This document shows positions 6,146 through 8,769 of a stretch of 8,769 bases of DNA, piece by piece. The notes under the pieces were generated by a model, which did not search any database, was not told the origin of the DNA, and saw only the letters and a list, made by a program, of their open reading frames with translations. The stretch's first letter is position 1. Each line of letters starts with the position of its first letter. A program made the translations under genes and the position numbers. Origin of the DNA: JBCBXA01 sp039816825 (lineage in GTDB: Bacteria; Pseudomonadota; Alphaproteobacteria; Rhizobiales; Rhizobiaceae); contig JBCBXA010000113.1 of assembly GCA_039816825.1 (NCBI GenBank), forward strand, positions 1 through 8,769, given 5' to 3'.

Positions 6146-6553
6146 GCGCACACGGTTGTTGCGGGCATTGTGCTCAAGTTCGACCAGTCCCAGCAATTCG
6201 AGAACCGGTGGCACGTAATTGGCAAAACGCCCGCGATATCCTTTACGCAGGCCGTAATAGCCTCCCACTGGATTGCTTTCGTCTCGGGCCCATGCCTCGA
6301 GGGTTCCGTCTTTGACCGGCTTGCCCTCGTCGGCATTTCCAAGCGGCAACCAGTCGCCATGCTGTCTCAACATAGCCACGGTGTCCTCGATGCATCGCAA
6401 TTGATAAGACAGCCGCGTCGGTCCGACTTGAACGACCAGAGCCAGTGGTTGCGCCTCTTCGTCCCGCCAAGCCAGAAACTCAGACGTTTGTGGAGGCGTT
6501 TTCAGACGCCAGGGATCGTCCTGCGTTCCAAATCCATGGATGACTTTGCTCAT
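6137..6553 (-). CDS. conserved uncharacterised protein (possibly the DUF6855 family)
   Basis: Soluble 138-residue protein with no signal peptide or membrane segment. I recognise it as a widespread small conserved protein, tentatively DUF6855, with no known function. Striking blocks are GTQDDPWRLKTPP (9-21), LSYQLRCIEDTVAMLRQHGDW (48-68), LGNADEGKP (71-79), LEAWARDESNPVGGYYGLRKG (85-105) and RGRFANYVPPVLELLGLVELEHNARNNRVRSL at the C terminus. The density of W, G, D and R in these blocks suggests a binding or enzymatic surface rather than a structural role. Its ATG overlaps the TGA of the upstream SRPBCC gene (ATGA), so the two are translationally coupled, and AGGCAG lies seven bases before the start. 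Homologues often sit near SRPBCC, VOC and YafY-type regulator genes (recollection, not checked). The convergent 3' overlap with the VOC gene is nine bases. Confidence 0.82.
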   Translation of the reverse strand: MSKVIHGFGTQDDPWRLKTPPQTSEFLAWRDEEAQPLALVVQVGPTRLSYQLRCIEDTVAMLRQHGDWLPLGNADEGKPVKDGTLEAWARDESNPVGGYYGLRKGYRGRFANYVPPVLELLGLVELEHNARNNRVRSL

Positions 6554-6975
6554 GATTGGTCTGCCTGACTGTGGCTGGCAAGTGCTTCAGCGAACTTTTG
6601 AAAGCTAGGATTTAGGTCTGGCATCGATTTGGTTATCAAACCAGCTAAGAGGCCAGTGAAGGTTTCCTGCATGGTGAAGCGCGTGCCGCCATTGTCTTCT
6701 TCAAGACGGAAGGTTCTTTTGCCCGTGAACAAACCCAGCGGCATGCCGCCCGTCCAGACCATGGCGAATGGCGGTTCCGTCTCTGTGACCTTTAGGGTGA
6801 ATGCCCTGTCCGGGCTCACCTCCGACCACAGCTTGATCTTCTCACCGGTTGCAATGGTCCCTTCTATCCTGAGAATTCCGAATTCGCCGGTTTGAAGTGT
6901 TTGGGCATCGGTGAGCACGCGCCACACAGCGCTGGGTGAGGCGGCAATCGCCCGTGATATTTTGGTTGTTTGCAT
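6550..6975 (-). CDS. SRPBCC / START-like (AHSA1-type) protein
   Basis: Soluble 141-residue helix-grip protein. Members bind hydrophobic ligands in a central cavity, and no specific ligand can be named here. The N-terminal block MQTTKISRAIAASPSAVWRV with A/S-P-x-x-V-W (about 13-18) and LTDAQTLQ is typical. It is followed by the beta strands FGILRIEGTI (32-41), GEKIKLWSEV (44-53), FTLKVTETEPPFAMVWTGG (59-77) and LFTGKRTFRLEEDNGGTRFTMQETFTG (82-108). The C-terminal helix SFQKFAEALASHS comes last. The start at 6975 has GGAG five bases upstream. The frame stays open further upstream to 7506, but that extension is antisense to the regulator gene and has no family match, so it is not coding. It is the first gene of an operon with the uncharacterised protein, diverging from the HTH regulator across a short region with a clear dyad. 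Confidence 0.88.
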   Translation of the reverse strand: MQTTKISRAIAASPSAVWRVLTDAQTLQTGEFGILRIEGTIATGEKIKLWSEVSPDRAFTLKVTETEPPFAMVWTGGMPLGLFTGKRTFRLEEDNGGTRFTMQETFTGLLAGLITKSMPDLNPSFQKFAEALASHSQADQS

Positions 6976-7053
6976 GTCGGCTCCAATTGTTCCGACCTTA
7001 GGATGTAAACATGCTAATATGACATCTTCTGTCATGTTGGAATTTGAGGGATC
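6976..7053. promoter_or_regulatory. divergent promoter region with a 17-base operator-like dyad
   Basis: Shared control region of the SRPBCC operon (minus) and the HTH regulator (plus). A perfect TAATAT box for the plus direction is at 7015-7020, but no good -35 stands at 17 bases (TTCCGA at 6990 is 19 bases away). Overlapping its end is a dyad, ATGACA (7019-7024), TCTTC, TGTCAT (7030-7035), nested within outer arms AACATG (7008-7013) and CATGTT (7033-7038). A repressor bound there would block the regulator's own promoter and probably the divergent one, which suggests autoregulation (inference). Both genes have good ribosome binding sites: GGAG for the operon and GAGGG three bases before the regulator ATG. 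Confidence 0.6.
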
Positions 7054-7692
7054 ATGCGCGCTGCCCGGCTTCTGCACATGTTGTTGCTTCTGCAAAACCG
7101 TGGCCGCCTGACGAGCTCTCAACTGGCCCAAGAGCTGGAGGTCGCTCCCCGAACCATATTGCGGGACGTCGATGCGATGACAGAAGCAGGCTTGCCCATT
7201 GTGGTGCACCAGGGCAATCAGGGCGGTATTGAACTCGCCTTCAATTACCGTACGCGGCTCACCGGTTTGTCTCATGCGGAGGCCGAAGCCTTGGCCATCA
7301 TGCTTGATGTCAATCATCCTATGCTGGCGGGTCTTGAGTTGCAGTCGGCGGCTAAGATGGCGTCCAACAAACTGTTTGAGTCCATGCCCGACAAGGTCCG
7401 GCAGGTGATGCGCCAGACCGATGAAAGGTTTCATCGCAGCCATGCAGAGCTTCCAGAGCCGGACGAGCGGGTTCCCGCCATGGCTGATGCCGTGCGCGGA
7501 AGGCATTTCGTGCAGCTTTATGCCGATCAGGCACAGCGAAGGACCATCGAGCCCGTCCGGCTGACCCTGAGCTCAGCGAGTTGGTCCGTTCTCGATCAAA
7601 TCTCGAGCCGCGAGATCGAGATGGAGGGCTGGGGCACAATTGCGATTTCTGCCAAGTCCTTCGGCCTTCGGGAGCCGGGCATTTTTTCCTAG
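7054..7692 (+). CDS. YafY-like HTH transcriptional regulator with a short, degenerate WYL region
   Basis: Cytosolic DNA-binding regulator of the DeoR/YafY type. The N-terminal winged HTH (about 1-55) reads ARLLHMLLLLQNRGRLTSSQ, then LAQELEVAPRTILRDVDAMTEAGLPI and the GNQGGIEL wing (54-61), very typical of YafY. A middle YRTRLTGLSHAEAEALAIML block (65-84) links to the C-terminal half. Residues 140-195 resemble a WYL domain (VRGRHFVQLYADQ, then RTIEPVRL), but where WYL is expected the sequence reads WSV. The product is 212 residues, shorter than the roughly 230-320 usual for YafY proteins, and lacks the C-terminal extension. It may be a naturally short form or a truncated one. ATG at 7054 has GAGGG three bases upstream. 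It diverges from the SRPBCC operon and is its likely regulator; the ligand is unknown. Confidence 0.87.
   Translation: MRAARLLHMLLLLQNRGRLTSSQLAQELEVAPRTILRDVDAMTEAGLPIVVHQGNQGGIELAFNYRTRLTGLSHAEAEALAIMLDVNHPMLAGLELQSAAKMASNKLFESMPDKVRQVMRQTDERFHRSHAELPEPDERVPAMADAVRGRHFVQLYADQAQRRTIEPVRLTLSSASWSVLDQISSREIEMEGWGTIAISAKSFGLREPGIFS
7660..7687 (+). terminator. possible intrinsic terminator inside the end of the HTH regulator gene
   Basis: CGGC (7662-7665), loop CTTCGGGA, GCCG (7674-7677), extendable by two G-U pairs, is followed four bases later by six Ts (7682-7687). The stem is short, so termination may be weak. The T-run lies within the last codons (GIFS then the TAG stop), so the terminator overlaps coding sequence. 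Confidence 0.45.
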
Positions 7693-7814
7693 CTGAGTTT
7701 GTGTGCAGAGCAACCCTAAGAGGTGCAACTGCCCACGTGAATGTGAGGGGACGTGCTTTGAGCCGTCGCCCGCAGTGGGCTAGATCAGCTCAACCATGTT
7801 TGGAGACCAACGCC

Positions 7815-8769
7815 ATGCTTATTCGCCGCCGCAAGTCCTGGGAAATCTCAGAGAACAAGGTCACGCCCGACGCGGCCTATTGGAACCGCCGTTCGCTCAT
7901 GAAGGCCGCTGGCATTGGCGCGCTTTCCATTGCGGGTGGTGGCATTCTAGCGAGTCGTGGCATGGGCGATGCCATGGCACAAACTGGTGACCCGAATGCC
8001 GGACTGTCCTCGACGGCTGATCTCTATCCGGCTCCGTTGAACGAGGGGATTCCAGAGGCCGGTCGCGCGCTGACCGAAGAAGCGGTGGCCACGACCTACA
8101 ACAATTTCTACGAGTTCGGCTCCCACAAGCAGATCTGGAAGGCCGCCCAGGCGCTGCAGCTGGACCCGTGGGACGTGCAGATTGACGGACTGGTCGAAGA
8201 GCCGATGACCATCGGTGCGAAAGATCTTATCCGTAAGATGCCAATTGAGGAGCGTATCTACCGCCACCGCTGCGTCGAGGCGTGGGCGATGACCGTGCCT
8301 TGGTCCGGTTTCCAGATGTCCGAACTGGTGAAACTCGCCAAGCCGAGTGCGGATGCAAAATATGTTCGGTTCGAAACCTTCCAGGACCCTGAAGTGGCGC
8401 CGGGCCAGCGTTCGTCTTGGAACCCATGGCCCTATGTCGAGGGCATCACGATGGAAGAAGCGATGAACGAACTCGCTTTCGTGGTGACCGGCGCCTATGG
8501 CCAGCCCTTGCACAAGCAGTTTGGTGCGCCGCTCCGGCTCGCGCTGCCCTGGAAGTATGGCTTCAAGCACATCAAGAGCATGGTGCGCATTTCCTTTGTC
8601 GCAGAACGTCCTGTCAGTTTCTGGGAAACGATCAACGCGAAGGAGTACGGCTTCTGGGCCAATGTTAACCCCGGTGTGCCCCATCCGCGCTGGCGTCAGG
8701 ATCAGGAGCGCCTGCTGGGTGTCGACACTTACGAACCGACGCTGATGTTCAATGGTTATGGCGAGCAGG
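7815..8769 (+). CDS. msrP: MsrP, molybdopterin catalytic subunit of the periplasmic methionine sulfoxide reductase, 3' end cut by window edge
   Basis: Periplasmic reductase that repairs methionine sulfoxide in envelope proteins, taking electrons from the membrane haem protein MsrQ, whose gene usually follows and would lie beyond the window. From ATG at 7815 the frame is open to the edge with 318 residues visible. E. coli MsrP (YedY) is 334 long, so only the extreme C terminus is missing. A Tat signal is present: NRRSLMKAAG (24-33), a hydrophobic stretch to about 47, and cleavage near AMA-Q (55/56). The TYNNFYEFGSHK block (94-105) and YRHRCVEAWAMTVPWSG (149-165) follow, with C153 as the expected molybdenum ligand. 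Further blocks are SSWNPWPYVEG (200-210), GAYGQPLHKQFGAPLRL (226-242) and WKYGFKHIKSM (246-256), all typical of the family. GGAG lies nine bases before the ATG. The 122-base upstream spacer holds no clear promoter, only a weak GCCC/GGGC repeat. Confidence 0.95.
   Translation, partial: MLIRRRKSWEISENKVTPDAAYWNRRSLMKAAGIGALSIAGGGILASRGMGDAMAQTGDPNAGLSSTADLYPAPLNEGIPEAGRALTEEAVATTYNNFYEFGSHKQIWKAAQALQLDPWDVQIDGLVEEPMTIGAKDLIRKMPIEERIYRHRCVEAWAMTVPWSGFQMSELVKLAKPSADAKYVRFETFQDPEVAPGQRSSWNPWPYVEGITMEEAMNELAFVVTGAYGQPLHKQFGAPLRLALPWKYGFKHIKSMVRISFVAERPVSFWETINAKEYGFWANVNPGVPHPRWRQDQERLLGVDTYEPTLMFNGYGEQ

Noticed and set aside
6976..7506. Upstream extension of the SRPBCC frame to give a 318-residue protein
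   Set aside because: The added 177 residues run across the divergent promoter and antisense to the HTH regulator. The SRPBCC fold begins exactly at the ATG at 6975, which has a good ribosome binding site.
7947..8684. Minus-strand frame of 245 residues opposite msrP
   Set aside because: It is antisense to a well-conserved MsrP sequence, with no recognisable domain or ribosome binding site.
1..8769. Defence, toxin-antitoxin, phage or CRISPR content
   Set aside because: No repeat array, transposase, integrase, nuclease, methylase or toxin-like protein is visible on either strand. All supported genes are metabolic, transport, regulatory or small conserved families.

Overview
The window looks like chromosomal DNA of a GC-rich alphaproteobacterium, probably a marine or Rhodobacterales-like lineage. 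This rests on gene style: a subgroup Ib/Ig aspartate aminotransferase, an MsrP-type Tat substrate, and an Lrp regulator divergent from a diaminopropionate ammonia-lyase. No rRNA or other marker gene is present to fix the taxon. It carries eleven protein-coding genes in small units. I see no tRNA, rRNA, CRISPR array, transposase or phage gene.

Left part (1-2501). The 5' two thirds of an AEC-family membrane transporter runs off the left edge on the minus strand. Behind it lie an Lrp/AsnC regulator (minus) and a PLP-dependent diaminopropionate ammonia-lyase (plus). These two diverge from a short intergenic region with several dyads, the usual layout for an Lrp-type regulator controlling an amino-acid catabolic gene. 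The Lrp-lyase pair is clearly poorer in GC than everything around it (hand counts of single 60-base lines give about 43-52 percent, against 63-73 percent in flanking genes). It is bordered on both sides by gene-free stretches, so it may have been acquired as a unit.

Middle (2502-5693). A gene-free stretch is followed by an extended-SDR NAD(P)-dependent reductase of the dihydroflavonol-reductase type (minus). After a divergent intergenic region with two strong inverted repeats comes an aspartate/aromatic aminotransferase (plus). Its stop codon overlaps by one base the GTG start of a small exported protein of unknown function.

Right part (5694-8769). A VOC/glyoxalase-fold protein (plus) converges, with a 9-base overlap, on a two-gene minus-strand operon. 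That operon encodes an SRPBCC (START-like/AHSA1) protein and a conserved uncharacterised protein, joined by an ATGA overlap. A YafY-like HTH regulator with a degenerate, short WYL region diverges from the operon. A well-formed 17-base dyad directly follows a TAATAT box in the shared promoter region. The window ends just inside the 3' end of msrP, the Tat-exported molybdenum catalytic subunit of the periplasmic methionine sulfoxide reductase.

I see no convincing new defence, mobile or RNA-based system. The most testable leads are the regulator/SRPBCC/uncharacterised-protein module, the aminotransferase-exported-protein coupling and the low-GC Lrp-lyase insert.
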